This document shows, one piece after another, positions 38,777-50,135 of a stretch of 64,000 nt of DNA; positions within the stretch are counted from its first letter, which is position 1, and each line of letters begins with the position of its first letter. The notes under the pieces were generated by a model. It saw only the letters and a program-made list of their open reading frames with translations. It was not told the origin of the DNA and did no database searches. Both the position numbers and the translations under genes were made by a program. The DNA comes from Xylocopa sonorina (Eukaryota > Arthropoda > Insecta > Hymenoptera > Apidae): positions 1,550,001 through 1,614,000 of the forward strand of contig NW_027490119.1 of the NCBI RefSeq assembly GCF_050948175.1. The letters run 5' to 3'.

Positions 38777-39241
38777 TCAATTCACACGATTCATCTGCGA
38801 CAGTTCTGTACGCTGGACGGTCTTTGAGTGCTCCAATGCTCGACTGCTCTTGCTGCATTTCCATCGTATCCAAGGTATCTTGAACAAGGATCGACCTCGG
38901 TAAGCCAGAGAGCACCATCGCTTGGCCGAGCCGTACTCTGTCCTAGTGCAAGCGCCCTTGATAAATCTCGAGCCACCGAAAAGGCGTACACGACGCGCGG
39001 GGAGGAAAGAATATCTACGCCGCCTCATTCGTGAATACGCGAGTTGTACATCCGGACATCCATACGCCTGCAACGCCGTTTCCGTTCCTGAGAAGGAGGT
39101 ATTCGCAGCCGTACGTCCAAATCGAATCCACGATCGCCTGGTTCCAGCGACAGTTTCCTCCAGCCGCAGCTCGCCTGCCTGGAGACTCATTCCCGTCGAA
39201 GCTCCGCTGGTCCAGCAGTACGCCGCTGCTATTCCGGTCAC
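38777..39241 (-). other. Longest open frame of the insert (154 codons, minus strand), probably not a gene
   Basis: A 154-codon open frame with high Arg, Ser and Trp content and no recognisable domain, signal peptide or membrane segment. It overlaps open frames in two plus-strand phases (38,922-39,308 and 38,965-39,315). Open frames in several phases at once are expected in GC-rich sequence where stop codons are rare. I keep it only because it is the longest frame outside the satellite; the copy-2 version is identical. Confidence 0.12.
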
Positions 39242-39315
39242 GGATCCACGGCGCCATAGACACCTGGAACGAGATGCGAAACAGCATAAAGAAGACAGCG
39301 AAAGGTAAGTTTTAA
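38965..39315 (+). pseudogene. Open frame leading into a splice-donor-like site
   Basis: This phase is open for 117 codons from a stop at 38,962-38,964 to TAA at 39,313-39,315. Its last third reads like a folded-protein helix (GAIDTWNEMRNSIKKTAKG), and it runs across the AAAG|GTAAGT donor at 39,301-39,310, where a spliced message would leave it. That would fit an exon, or a retroelement leader. No ATG start is evident in the frame and no family was recognised. A second plus phase is open beside it (38,922-39,308). Confidence 0.25.
39301..39310 (+). promoter_or_regulatory. Consensus 5' splice-site-like sequence, copy 1
   Basis: AAAG followed by GTAAGT matches the eukaryotic splice-donor consensus at every position after the junction (GT at 39,305-39,306). 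The following 130 bases of insert contain stops and look non-coding. No acceptor was found before satellite resumes, so any intron is truncated. A chance match is possible. Confidence 0.35.
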
Positions 39316-39438
39316 GGCGTAATTTTGGTTAAATCGAGTTCCGACCGCCAACGAACCCGGCCCCGTCGCAATTCGCGTAGGTTTACGGGAAAAGATACGA
39401 ATCGTGCCATCGGATCGAGTACAATCGCACCACGAGAC

Positions 39439-40073
39439 GTGACACATGTATACATCGTATTAACTTCAAAAGAATGTAAATATGACACTTCCATGCTAGG
39501 AAATAGCGTTTGCAGATGTCTACGTATCGTAGCATTAGAGTTCCAATGCTTGTTAAAACGCGATATAGCATCTCACTTCTATGTTTCATGACAAGATATA
39601 ATATTCATTGCGATGTGTCATGTATACATCGCATACACTTCAAATGAATGTAAATGCGACACTTCCTTGCTTGGAAGTAGCGTTTGCAGACGTCTACGTA
39701 TCGAAGCAATAGAGTTCTCATTCTTCTTAAGTCGCTATATCGCATCTCATTTCTATGTTTCATGATAAGATATAATATTCACTGTGGAGCGTTATGTATA
39801 CCCCGTATTCACTTAACAAGAATGTAAATGCGACTCTTCCCTGCTAGGAAATAGCGATTTCCGATGTCTACGTATCGAAGCAATAGATTTCTAATGTTTC
39901 TTAAAACGCGATATCACATCTCATTTTTATGTTTCATGATACGATATAATATTCATTGCGAAGTGTCATGTATACATCGCATTCAATTCAAATGAATGTA
40001 AATGCGACACTTCCTTGCTAGCAAGAAGCGCTTGCAGATGTCTACGTATCGTAGCAATAGAGTTCTAATGCTC
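39439..40073 (+). repeat. Plus-strand satellite, right arm of composite unit copy 1
   Basis: Satellite resumes on the plus strand in mid-monomer near GTGACACATGTATAC and continues for about 3.6 monomers to the unit boundary. Spacing here is 174 bp exactly between successive TTTCATGATA boxes (39,755, 39,929, 40,103). Confidence 0.92.
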
Positions 40074-41331
40074 CTTAAAACGCGATATCGCATCTCATTT
40101 CTACGTTTCATGATAAGATACAATATTCAATGGGAAGTGTCATGCATACCTCGTTATCGCTTCAAAAGAATGTAATGCTACACTTCCTTGCTAGGAAATA
40201 GCGTTGGCAGATGTCTACGTATCGTAGCAATAGAGTTCTAATGCTGCTTAAAACGAGATATCGCATCTCATTTCTATGTATCATGATAAGATATACTATT
40301 CATTGTGGAGTGTTATGCATACCTCGTATTCACTTGAAAAGAATATAAATGCGACACTTCCTTCCTAGGAAATAGAGTTTGCTGATGGCTACGTATCGAA
40401 GCAATAGATTTCTAATGCTTCTTAAATCGCGATATAGCAACTCACTTCTACGTTTCATGATAAGATATAATATTCATTGTGCAGTGCTATGTATATCTCG
40501 TCTACACTTCAAATGAATGTAAATGCGACACTTCCCTCCTAGGAACTAGCGTTTGCAGATGTCTACGTATCGAGGCAATAGTGTGCTAATGCCTCTTAAA
40601 GCGCCATATCGCACCACATTTCTATGTTTCATGATAAGATATAATATTCATTGCCAAGTGTCATGTATACCACGTATTCCTTTCAAAAAAATGTAAGTGC
40701 GACACTTCCATGCTAGCAAGTAGCGTTTGCAGATGTCTACGTATCGAGCAATAGGATTCTAATGCTTCTGAAATCGCAATATCGCATCTCATTTCTATGT
40801 TTCATGATAAGATATAATATACATCGTGCAGTGTTATGTATATCTCGTATACACTTTAAATGAATGTAAATGCGACACTTCCATGCAAGCAAGTAGCGTT
40901 TGCAATTGTCTACGTAAGAAGCAATAGAGTTCTAGTGCTTCTTAAAACGCGATATCGCATCTCATTTATATGTTTCATGATAATATATAATATTCATAGT
41001 GGAGTGTTATGTATACCTCCTATTCACTTCAAAGGAATGTAAATGCGACACTTCCTTGCTAGGAAATAGCGTTTGCAGATGTCTACGTATCGTAGCAATA
41101 GAGTTTTAATGCTTTTTAAACCGCGATATCGCATCTCATTACTATGTTTCGTGATAAGGTTTAATATCCATGGTGCAGTGTTATGTATACCTCGAATTCG
41201 CTTCAAAAGAATGTAAATGCGACACTTCCTTGCTAGGAAATAGCGTTTGCAGATGTCTACGTATCGTAGCAACAGAGTTCTAATGCTTCTTAAAGCGCGA
41301 TATCGCATCTCATTTCCATGTTTCATGATAA
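40074..41331 (+). repeat. Plus-strand satellite, left arm of composite unit copy 2
   Basis: Same seven monomers as in copy 1, 4,129 bp on. It contains the single substitution seen between copies (A at 40,747). Confidence 0.92.
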
Positions 41332-41341
41332 TACTACTACA

Positions 41342-42067
41342 TCCTAGCAAGAATGTGCAGCATTTACAATCTTTCGAAGTGAACACGATGTATACATGAC
41401 ACTTCGCAAAAAATATTATATCTTATCATGAAACATAGAAATAAGATGCGATATTGCGTTTTAAGAAGTATTAAAACACTATTACTTCGATACGTAGACA
41501 TCTGGAAACGCAATTTCCTAGCAAGGAAGTGTCGCACTTCCTTTTTTTTGAAAGCAATACGAGGCATACATGACACTTCGCAATGAATATTATATCTTAT
41601 CATGAAAGATTGAAATGAGATGCGATATGGCGATTTAAGAAGCATTAGAACTCTAGTTCTTCGAGACGTAGACATGTGCAAACACTATTTCCCTCCAAGC
41701 AAGTGTCGCATTTACATTCTTTTGAAGTGAATACGAGGTATACGTAACACTCCACAATGAATATTATATCTTATCACGAAATATAGAAATGAGATGCAAT
41801 ATCGCGATTTAAGAAGCGTTAGAACACTATTGCCTCGATACGTAGACATCTGGAAACGCTACTTCCTAGCAGGGAATTGTCGCATTTACATTAATTTGTA
41901 GTGAGTACGAGGAGTACATAACACTTCGCAATGAATATTATATCTTATCATGAAATATTGAAATGTGATGCGATATCTCGTTTTAACAAGCGTTAGAACA
42001 CTATTACTTATTTACATTCATTTGAAGTGAGTACGAGGAGTACATAACAATTCGCAATGAATATTAT
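41342..42067 (-). repeat. Inverted satellite block, copy 2
   Basis: Same minus-strand block as at 37,213-37,938, with the same filler at the switch, the same T-run and the same monomer lacking about 48 bp. It shows that the inversion came before the 4,129-bp duplication. Confidence 0.92.
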
Positions 42068-42296
42068 GACGTCATGCGCACCGCCTTCCACCCTCTGGCG
42101 CCAACCACCATCCGCAGCATCCACAACCGGGACACCGGTCTTCCGCCAGCACCGGTATCCGGATCCTCCATACACGGGCCGCACGACGATTCGACGCCCC
42201 AAGACGAGGAGACAACGCCACGAGGACGAGGAATACCTCTCCACCTACGAATCCCAATTACCTGCGTTCACACAACCATACGCTTATTTCTCATAA
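42066..42296 (+). pseudogene. Truncated open frame at the left end of the insert, copy 2
   Basis: Same Pro- and Arg-rich frame as at 37,937-38,167, unchanged, ending at the same TAA. The comments on its doubtful coding status apply equally. Confidence 0.3.
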
Positions 42297-42373
42297 CGCG
42301 ATTCTAGATTAAGCACTGTACACAAATCATGTACATACACAATCCAACACACACCAAGATTTGAGCGAATATT

Positions 42374-42862
42374 TGTACAGTCATAATTTCTAAGACATAT
42401 AGAATATAAGCTGCGAGGCGCGCCCGCGCGCACTCGACGCTCGCGGCTCACGCTGAACGCGAGCCGCACCCCACTCCGACCGGCCGCCCCACCGCGAGGG
42501 CCGGCGGCCGCCCCACTACGACCGTACGCCCCACTCGAAGGGCCCAGCGACTCGCGGGCCGCGCGACCCAAGGAGGTCGCGGACGCGCCACCGAGAGATC
42601 AATTCCATCGAGTCCCATCTCGGACACAGTTCTAATCTCAACTCCGAATCGAGCAATACGCTCCTCTGCTACGAGCTGTCAGCTCTCATGCAGCCGACTG
42701 TATCGCATCTCCTTTAGCGGAGTCCTTATTGTAACTTAGTTCTATTTCTATTTCAATATATATCTTTAGTTGATAACTTAAACAAAGTATAGTGTAGTAG
42801 GATAGTGATATTATAGAATATACTCTTCTTTTACCAAATCTAAGTCTCTTTATTCGATTACA
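42374..42862 (+). repeat. Candidate LTR, copy 2
   Basis: Duplicate of the TG...CA stretch at 38,245-38,733. The two lie 4,129 bp apart in the same orientation, which could mimic an LTR pair. The identity extends far outside them into the satellite, so they are not the two LTRs of one element. Confidence 0.25.
42410..42599. other. Very GC-rich tract, copy 2
   Basis: Duplicate of the tract at 38,281-38,470, including the GCGGCTC/GAGCCGC hairpin arms (42,443-42,449 and 42,461-42,467). Confidence 0.6.
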
Positions 42863-43093
42863 AGTTCCTTAAATTCTATTCCACGTGTACGCTTGCGATT
42901 CTTGTTCAATTCACACGATTCATCTGCGACAGTTCTGTACGCTGGACGGTCTTTGAGTGCTCCAATGCTCGACTGCTCTTGCTGCATTTCCATCGTATCC
43001 AAGGTATCTTGAACAAGGATCGACCTCGGTAAGCCAGAGAGCACCATCGCTTGGCCGAGCCGTACTCTGTCCTAGTGCAAGCGCCCTTGATAA

Positions 43094-43444
43094 ATCTCGA
43101 GCCACCGAAAAGGCGTACACGACGCGCGGGGAGGAAAGAATATCTACGCCGCCTCATTCGTGAATACGCGAGTTGTACATCCGGACATCCATACGCCTGC
43201 AACGCCGTTTCCGTTCCTGAGAAGGAGGTATTCGCAGCCGTACGTCCAAATCGAATCCACGATCGCCTGGTTCCAGCGACAGTTTCCTCCAGCCGCAGCT
43301 CGCCTGCCTGGAGACTCATTCCCGTCGAAGCTCCGCTGGTCCAGCAGTACGCCGCTGCTATTCCGGTCACGGATCCACGGCGCCATAGACACCTGGAACG
43401 AGATGCGAAACAGCATAAAGAAGACAGCGAAAGGTAAGTTTTAA
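43094..43444 (+). pseudogene. Open frame leading into a splice-donor-like site, copy 2
   Basis: Same 117-codon open phase as at 38,965-39,315, with no change between copies. Absence of change says only that the duplication is young, not that the frame is under selection. Confidence 0.25.
43430..43439 (+). promoter_or_regulatory. Consensus 5' splice-site-like sequence, copy 2
   Basis: AAAGGTAAGT, duplicate of the site at 39,301-39,310. No acceptor before satellite begins again at about 43,568. Confidence 0.35.
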
Positions 43445-43567
43445 GGCGTAATTTTGGTTAAATCGAGTTCCGACCGCCAACGAACCCGGCCCCGTCGCAA
43501 TTCGCGTAGGTTTACGGGAAAAGATACGAATCGTGCCATCGGATCGAGTACAATCGCACCACGAGAC

Positions 43568-44202
43568 GTGACACATGTATACATCGTATTAACTTCAAAA
43601 GAATGTAAATATGACACTTCCATGCTAGGAAATAGCGTTTGCAGATGTCTACGTATCGTAGCATTAGAGTTCCAATGCTTGTTAAAACGCGATATAGCAT
43701 CTCACTTCTATGTTTCATGACAAGATATAATATTCATTGCGATGTGTCATGTATACATCGCATACACTTCAAATGAATGTAAATGCGACACTTCCTTGCT
43801 TGGAAGTAGCGTTTGCAGACGTCTACGTATCGAAGCAATAGAGTTCTCATTCTTCTTAAGTCGCTATATCGCATCTCATTTCTATGTTTCATGATAAGAT
43901 ATAATATTCACTGTGGAGCGTTATGTATACCCCGTATTCACTTAACAAGAATGTAAATGCGACTCTTCCCTGCTAGGAAATAGCGATTTCCGATGTCTAC
44001 GTATCGAAGCAATAGATTTCTAATGTTTCTTAAAACGCGATATCACATCTCATTTTTATGTTTCATGATACGATATAATATTCATTGCGAAGTGTCATGT
44101 ATACATCGCATTCAATTCAAATGAATGTAAATGCGACACTTCCTTGCTAGCAAGAAGCGCTTGCAGATGTCTACGTATCGTAGCAATAGAGTTCTAATGC
44201 TC
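43568..44202 (+). repeat. Plus-strand satellite, right arm of composite unit copy 2
   Basis: About 3.6 plus-strand monomers, the same as 39,439-40,073, leading into the broken third copy. Confidence 0.92.
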
Positions 44203-44354
44203 CTTAAAACGCGATATCGCATCTCATTTCTACGTTTCATGATAAGATACAATATTCAATGGGAAGTGTCATGCATACCTCGTTATCGCTTCAAAAGAAT
44301 GTAATGCTACACTTCCTTGCTAGGAAATAGCGTTGGCAGATGTCTACGTATCGA
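44203..44354 (+). repeat. Start of a third 4,129-bp unit, then broken off
   Basis: Repeats the start of the unit (TTCTACGTTTCATG, CAATATTCAATGGGAAG, CTCGTTATCGC) up to GTCTACGTATCG. Then GAAGCAATAG replaces GTAGCAATAG and the following monomers no longer match. The breakpoint therefore lies in or near the TACGTATCG box. Confidence 0.85.
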
Positions 44355-44879
44355 AGCAATAGAGTTCTAATGCTTCTTAAATCGCCATATCGCATCTCAT
44401 TTCTATGTATTATGATAAGATATAATATTCATTGCGGATTGTTATGTATTCCACGTATTCACTTCAAATGATTGCAAATGCGACACTTCCTTGCTGGGAA
44501 ACAGCGCTTGCAGATGTCTACGTATGGTAGCATTAGGGTTCTAAATATTTTCAAAACGCGGTATCGCATCTCATTTCTATGTTTCATGATAAGATATAAT
44601 ATTCATTGTGGAGTGTTATGTATACCTCGTATTCACGTCAAATGAATGCAAATGCAACACTTCCTTCCTAGGAAATAGCGTTTCCAGATGTCTAGGTATC
44701 GAAACAAAAGAGTTCTAATGACTCTTAAATCGCGATATCGCATCTCATTTCTATGTTTCATGATAAGATATAATATTCATTGCGAAGTGTCATGTATACA
44801 TTGTATTCACTTCAAAAGAATGTAAGTGCGACACTTCCTTGATAGGAAATAGCGTTTCCAGATGTCTACGTATCGAAAC

Positions 44880-45401
44880 AAAAGATTTCTAATGCTCCTT
44901 AAATCGAGATGTCGCATTTCATTTCTATGTTCCATGATAAGATATGATATTCAATGCGACATGACATGTATACCTCGTACTCACTTCAAAAGCATGTAAA
45001 TGAGACACTTCCTTGCTATGAAATAGCGTTTGCAGATGTCTACGTATCGTAGCAATAGAGATCTAAAGATTCCCAAAACGCGATACCGCATCTCATGTCT
45101 ATGTTTCATGATAAGATATAATATTCATTGCGAAGTGTTATGTATACTTCGCATACACAACAAATGAATGTAAATGCGACACTTCCTTTCCAGGAAATAG
45201 CGTTTCCAGATGTCTACGTATAGTAGCAATAGAGTTCTAATGCTTCTCAAAACGCGATATCGCAACTCATTTCTATGTTTCATGATAAGATATAATATTC
45301 ATTGTGGAGTGTTATGTATACCTCGTATTCACTTCAAAAGAATGTAAATGCAACACTTCTTTGCTAGGAAATAGCGTCTGCTGATGAATACGTATCGAAG
45401 C
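44880..45401 (+). repeat. 522-bp trimer unit, copy 1
   Basis: Three monomers repeated at once at 45,402-45,923 with a shift of exactly 522 bp (3 x 174). Shared variants are AAAAGATTTCTAATGCTCC, GCATGTAAATGAGACAC, TAAAGATTCCCAAAACG and GTCTGCTGATGAATACG. Few differences, so recent. Confidence 0.9.
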
Positions 45402-45923
45402 AAAAGATTTCTAATGCTCCTTAAATCGAGATGTCGCATTTCATTTCTATGTTCCATGATAAGATATGATATTCATTGCGACATGACATGTATACCTCGT
45501 ATTCACTTCAAAAGCATGTAAATGAGACACTTCCTTGCTAGGAAATAGCGTTTGCAGATGTCTACGTATCGTAGCAATAGAGATCTAAAGATTCCCAAAA
45601 CGCGATACCGCATCTCATGTCTATGTTTCATGATAAGATATAATATTCATTGCGAAGTGTCATGTATACTTCGCATACACAACAAATGAATGTAAATGCG
45701 ACACTTCCTTTCCAGGAAATAGCGTTTCCAGATGTCTACGTATAGTAGCAATAGAGTTCTAATGCTTCTCAAAACGCGATATCGCAACTCATTTCTATGT
45801 TTCATGATAAGATATAATATTCATTGTGGAGTGTTATGTATACCTCGTATTCACTTCAAAAGAATGTAAATGCAACACTTATTTGCTAGGAAATAGCGTC
45901 TGCTGATGAATACGTATCGAAGC
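45402..45923 (+). repeat. 522-bp trimer unit, copy 2
   Basis: Second copy of the trimer. It differs by a handful of bases (for example TTCATTGCG for TTCAATGCG) and ends at GAATACGTATCGAAGCAA, after which the array follows other monomers. Confidence 0.9.
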
Positions 45924-48900
45924 AATAGTGTTCCAATGCTACTTAAATCGCAATATCGCACTTCACTTGTACGTTTCATGATAAGATATAATATTCATTG
46001 GGCAGTGTTATGTATATCTTGTCTACACTACAAATGAATGTAAATGCGACACTTCCTTGCTAGGAAATAGAGTTTGCAGGTGTCTACGTATCGTAGCAAT
46101 ATAGTTCTGTTGCTTCTTAAAACGAGATATCGCATCTCATTTCTATGCTTTAAGATAAGTTATAATATTCATTGCGGAGTGTCTTGTATACTTCGTATTC
46201 ACTTCAAAAGAAAGTGAATGCGACATTTGCTTGCCAGGAAATAGCGCTTGCAGATGTGTACGTAACGAAGCAATAGTGTTCTAATGCTACTTAAATCGTC
46301 GTATCGCATCTCATTTCTATGTTTCATGATAAGATATAATATTCATTGTGGAGTGTTATTATAACCTCGTATTCACTTCAAAAGAATGTAAATGCCACAC
46401 TCCCTTGCTAGGAAAGGGCGTTTGCAGATGTCTACGTATCGTAGCATAAGTGTTCTAATGCTTCCTATAACGCGACATCGCACCTCATTTCTACGTCTCT
46501 TGGTAAGATATAATATTCATTGCGAAGTGTTTTGAATTCATCGTCTACGCTTGAAATGTATGTAAATGCGACACTTCCTTGCTAGGAAAAAGCGTATAAT
46601 TGATGTCTACGTATCGAAGCAATAGAGTTGTAGTGATTCTTATATAGCGATATCGCATCTCATTTCTATGTTTCATGATAGGAGATAATATTCATTGCGA
46701 AGTGCCACTTATACCTCGCATACACTTCAAATGAATGTAAATGCGGCATCTCATTGCTGGGAAATAGCGTTTGCAGATGTCTACGTATCGAGGCAATAGT
46801 GTTCTACAGCTTCTTAAAGCGGGATAACGCATCTCATTTCTATGCCTCATGATAAGATATAATATTCATTGCGAAGTGTTATGTATACCTCGCATACACT
46901 TCAAATGAATGTAAATGCGACACTTCCTTGCTAGGAAATAGCGTTTGCTGATGTCTACGTATCGCAGAAAGTGTGTTCTAATGCTTCTTAAAACGCGATA
47001 TCGCATCTCATTTCTATGTTTCATGGTAAGAAACAATATTCATCGCGAAGTGTTATGTATACTTCGTCTACACATCTAAAGAATGTAAATGCCAGACATC
47101 CTTGCATAGGAAATGCGTTTCGAGATGTCTGCGAATTCGAAGCAATAGGGTTCTAATGCTTCTTAAGACGCGATATCGCATCTCATTTCTATATTTCATG
47201 ATAAGATATAGTATTGATTGCGAAGTGTTATGCATACCTCGTATACACTTCAAATGAATGTAAATGCGGCACTTCCTTGCTAGGAAATAGCGCTTGCAGA
47301 TGTCTGCGTATCGTAGCATTAGAGTTCTAATGCTCCTCAAAACGCGATATCGCATCTCATTTCTATGTTTCATGATAAGATATAATATTCAGAACGAAGT
47401 GTTGTGTATACCTTGCATTTCTTTCAAAAGAATGTAAATGCGACACTTCCATGCTAGGAAGTAGCGTTTGCAGATGTCTACGTATCGAAGCAATAGAATT
47501 GTAAAGCTTCTTAAATCGTCATATCGGATCTCATTTCTATGTTTCATGATAAGATATAATATTCTTTGTGGAGTGTTATGTATACCTCGCATACAATTCA
47601 AGAGAATGTAAATGCGACACTTCCTCGCTAGGAAATAGCGTTAGCAGATGTCTGCGTATCGAAGCAATAGAGTTCTAATGCTTCTTAAATCGAGATATCG
47701 CATCTCATTTCTATGTCTCATGATAAGATATAACATTCATTGCGAAGTGTTATGTATTCCTCCTCCACACGTCAAATGAATGTAAATGCGACACTTCCTT
47801 TCTAGGAAATTACGTTTCCAGATGTCTACGTATCGAAGCAATAGAGTTCTAAAGCTCCCCAAAACGCGATATTGCATCTCATTTCGATGTTTCATGATAA
47901 GATATAATATTCATTGCGAAGTGTCACTTATATCTCGCATACACTAAAAAAGAAAGTAAATGCGACACTTCCTTGCTAGGAAATAGCGTATGCAGATATC
48001 TACGTATCGTAGCATTAGAGTTCTAATGCTTCTCAAAACGCGATATTGCATCTCATTTCTATGTTTCATTATAAGATATAATATTCATTGCGAGGTGTCA
48101 TGTATACCTCGCATACACTTCAAATGAATGTAAATGCGACCCTTCGTTGCTAGGATATAGCGATGGCAAATGTCTAAATATCGAAGCAACAGAGTACTAA
48201 TGCTTCTTAAAACGAGATGTCCCATCTCATTTCTATGTTTCATGATAAGATATAATATTCATTTCGAAGTGGCTTGTATACTTCGCATACACTTAAAAAG
48301 AATGTAAACGCGACACTTCCTTGCTAGGAAATAGCGTTTGCAGATGTCTACGTATCGTAGCATTAGAGATCTAATGCTTCTCAAAACGCGACATCGCATC
48401 ACATATCTATGTGTCATGATAAGATATAATATTCATTGCGAAGTGTTTTGTGTACCTCGCAAACACTTCAAACGAATGTAAATGCGACACTTCCTTCCTA
48501 GGAAATAGCGTTGGCAGATTTCTACGTATCGAAGCAATAGAGTTCTAATGTTTCGTAAAACGAGATATCGCACCTCATCTCTGTTTCAGGATAAGATATA
48601 ATATTGATTGCGAAGTGTCATGTATACCTCGTATTCACTTCAAAAGAATGTAAATAGGACACTTCCATGCTAGGAAATAGCATTTGCAGATGTATTCGTA
48701 TCGTAGCAATAGAGTTCTAATGCTTCTTAAGTCGCGATATCGCATCTCATTTCCATGTGTCATGATGAGATATAATATTCATTGCGAAGAGTCATGTATA
48801 CCTCGTATTCACATCAAAGGAATGTAAATGCGACACTTCCTTGCTAGGAACTAGCGTTTGCAGATGTCTACTTATTGTAGCTAATAGTGTTCTAATGCTT

Positions 48901-49164
48901 CTTAAATCGCGATATCGCATCTCAATTCTATGTTTCATGATAAGATATAATGTTCATTGCGAAGTGTCACGAATACCTCGTATTCACTTCAAAAGAATGT
49001 AAATGCTACACCTTCTTGCTAGGAAATAGCGTTGGCAGATGTCTACGTATCGTAGCAATAGGGTTCTAATGCTTCTTAAATCGCGATATCGCATCTCATT
49101 TCTATATTTCGTGATAAGATATAATATTCATTGTGGAGTGTCATGTATACCTCGTATTCACCTC

Positions 49165-50135
49165 AAACGAATGTAAATGCGACACTTCCTGGCTAGGAAG
49201 TAGCGTTTGCAGAAGCCTACGGGTCGTAGCAATAGAGTTCTAATGTTTCGTAAAACGCGATATCGCATCTCATTTCTATGATTCATGATAAGATATAATA
49301 TTCATAGCGAAGTGCTATGTATACCTCGCAGACACTTCAAATGTATGTAAATGCGACACATACTTGCCAGGAAATAGCGTTTGCAGACGTCTCCGTATCG
49401 AAGCAATAGAGTTCTAATGCTTCTTAAAACGAGATGTCGCATCCCATTTCTATGTTTCACGATAAGGTATAATATTCATTGCGAGGTGTCATGTATACAT
49501 CGAATTCACTTCAAAAGAATGTAAGTGCGACACCTCCGTGCTACGAAATAGCGTTTGCAGATGTCTACGTATCGTAGCAATAGAGTTCCAATACTTCTTA
49601 ACACGTGATATCGCATCTCACTTCTATGGTTCATGATAAGTGATAATATTCATTGCGTAGTGTCATGTATACCTCGTATTCACTTCAAAAGAATGTAAAT
49701 GGGACACTTCCTTCCTAGGTAATAGCGTTGGCAGATGTCTACGTATCGTAGGAATAGAGTTCTAATGCTTCCCAAAACGCGATACCGCATCTCATTTCTA
49801 TGTTTCCTGAAAGGATATAATATTCATTGTGGAGTCTTATATATACTTCCTATGCGCTTCAAAAGAATGTAAATGCGACACTTCCTTGCTAGGAAGTTGT
49901 GTTTGCAGATGTCTACGTGTCGAACCAATAGACTTCTAATGCGCCAGAAATCGTCATGTCACATCTCATTTCTATGTTTCATGATAATATATAATATTCA
50001 TTGCGAAGTGTCATGTATACCTTGCATACACTTCAAATGAATGTAAATGCCACACTTCCTTCCTAGGAAATAGCGTCTGCAGATGTTTACGTATCGAAGC
50101 ATTAGTGTTCTAATGCTTCTCAAAACGCGATATCG
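49165..50135 (+). repeat. Block repeated at 1,392 bp (8 monomers), copy 1
   Basis: About 5.6 monomers matching 50,557-51,527 at a constant shift of 1,392 bp, which is exactly eight monomers. Shared variants are GCAGAAGCCTACGGGTCG, TATGATTCATGATAAG, CAGACACTTCAAATGTATG, CTTAACACGTGATATCG and AATGCGCCAGAAATCG. Confidence 0.9.

Larger units (their letters stand above)
37939..39438. mobile_element. Unidentified 1.5-kb non-satellite insert, copy 1; possible LTR-retroelement fragment
   Basis: The only unique sequence besides its duplicate. It is much richer in GC than the satellite. It starts at GACGTCATGCG after the inverted block and ends near CGAGACGTGACACATG, where plus-strand satellite resumes. 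In order it holds a short proline- and arginine-rich open frame to a stop at 38,167, a TATA-like site, a very GC-rich tract, an AT-rich stretch, overlapping open frames, and a splice-donor-like AAAGGTAAGT. A candidate LTR with TG...CA ends lies inside. I saw no reverse transcriptase, integrase, protease or transposase motif and no clear target-site duplication. It could instead be a displaced host gene fragment. Confidence 0.45.
35945..40073 (+). repeat. 4,129-bp composite unit, copy 1
   Basis: A composite of plus-strand monomers, an inverted satellite block, a 1.5-kb foreign insert and plus-strand monomers. It is repeated at once at 40,074-44,202 with a constant shift of 4,129 bp. Reading the two side by side I found one substitution (T at 36,618, A at 40,747) and no indel; every open frame in the insert is identical. 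The left edge is at CTTAAAACGCG, left of which the two contexts differ. Either a very recent tandem duplication or a false duplication by the assembler. Confidence 0.93.
42068..43567. mobile_element. Unidentified 1.5-kb non-satellite insert, copy 2
   Basis: Identical, as far as I can read, to the insert at 37,939-39,438, with the same junctions on both sides. Two copies with the same junctions cannot be two insertions; the insert was carried along in the 4,129-bp duplication. Inner landmarks are shifted by 4,129: candidate LTR 42,374-42,862, GC-rich tract 42,410-42,599, splice-donor-like site 43,430-43,439. Confidence 0.45.
40074..44202 (+). repeat. 4,129-bp composite unit, copy 2
   Basis: Second copy of the composite unit, same internal order. 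It is followed by the first 152 bases of a third copy, after which the array departs to other monomers, as expected if the exchange took place within homologous monomers. Confidence 0.93.

Noticed and set aside
38777..39241. 154-codon minus-strand frame as a gene
   Set aside because: It overlaps other open phases in GC-rich sequence and shows no recognisable domain or start signal.
38245..42862. The two TG...CA stretches as the 5' and 3' LTRs of one element
   Set aside because: Identity continues through the whole 4,129-bp unit including satellite on both sides, so this is a tandem duplication.
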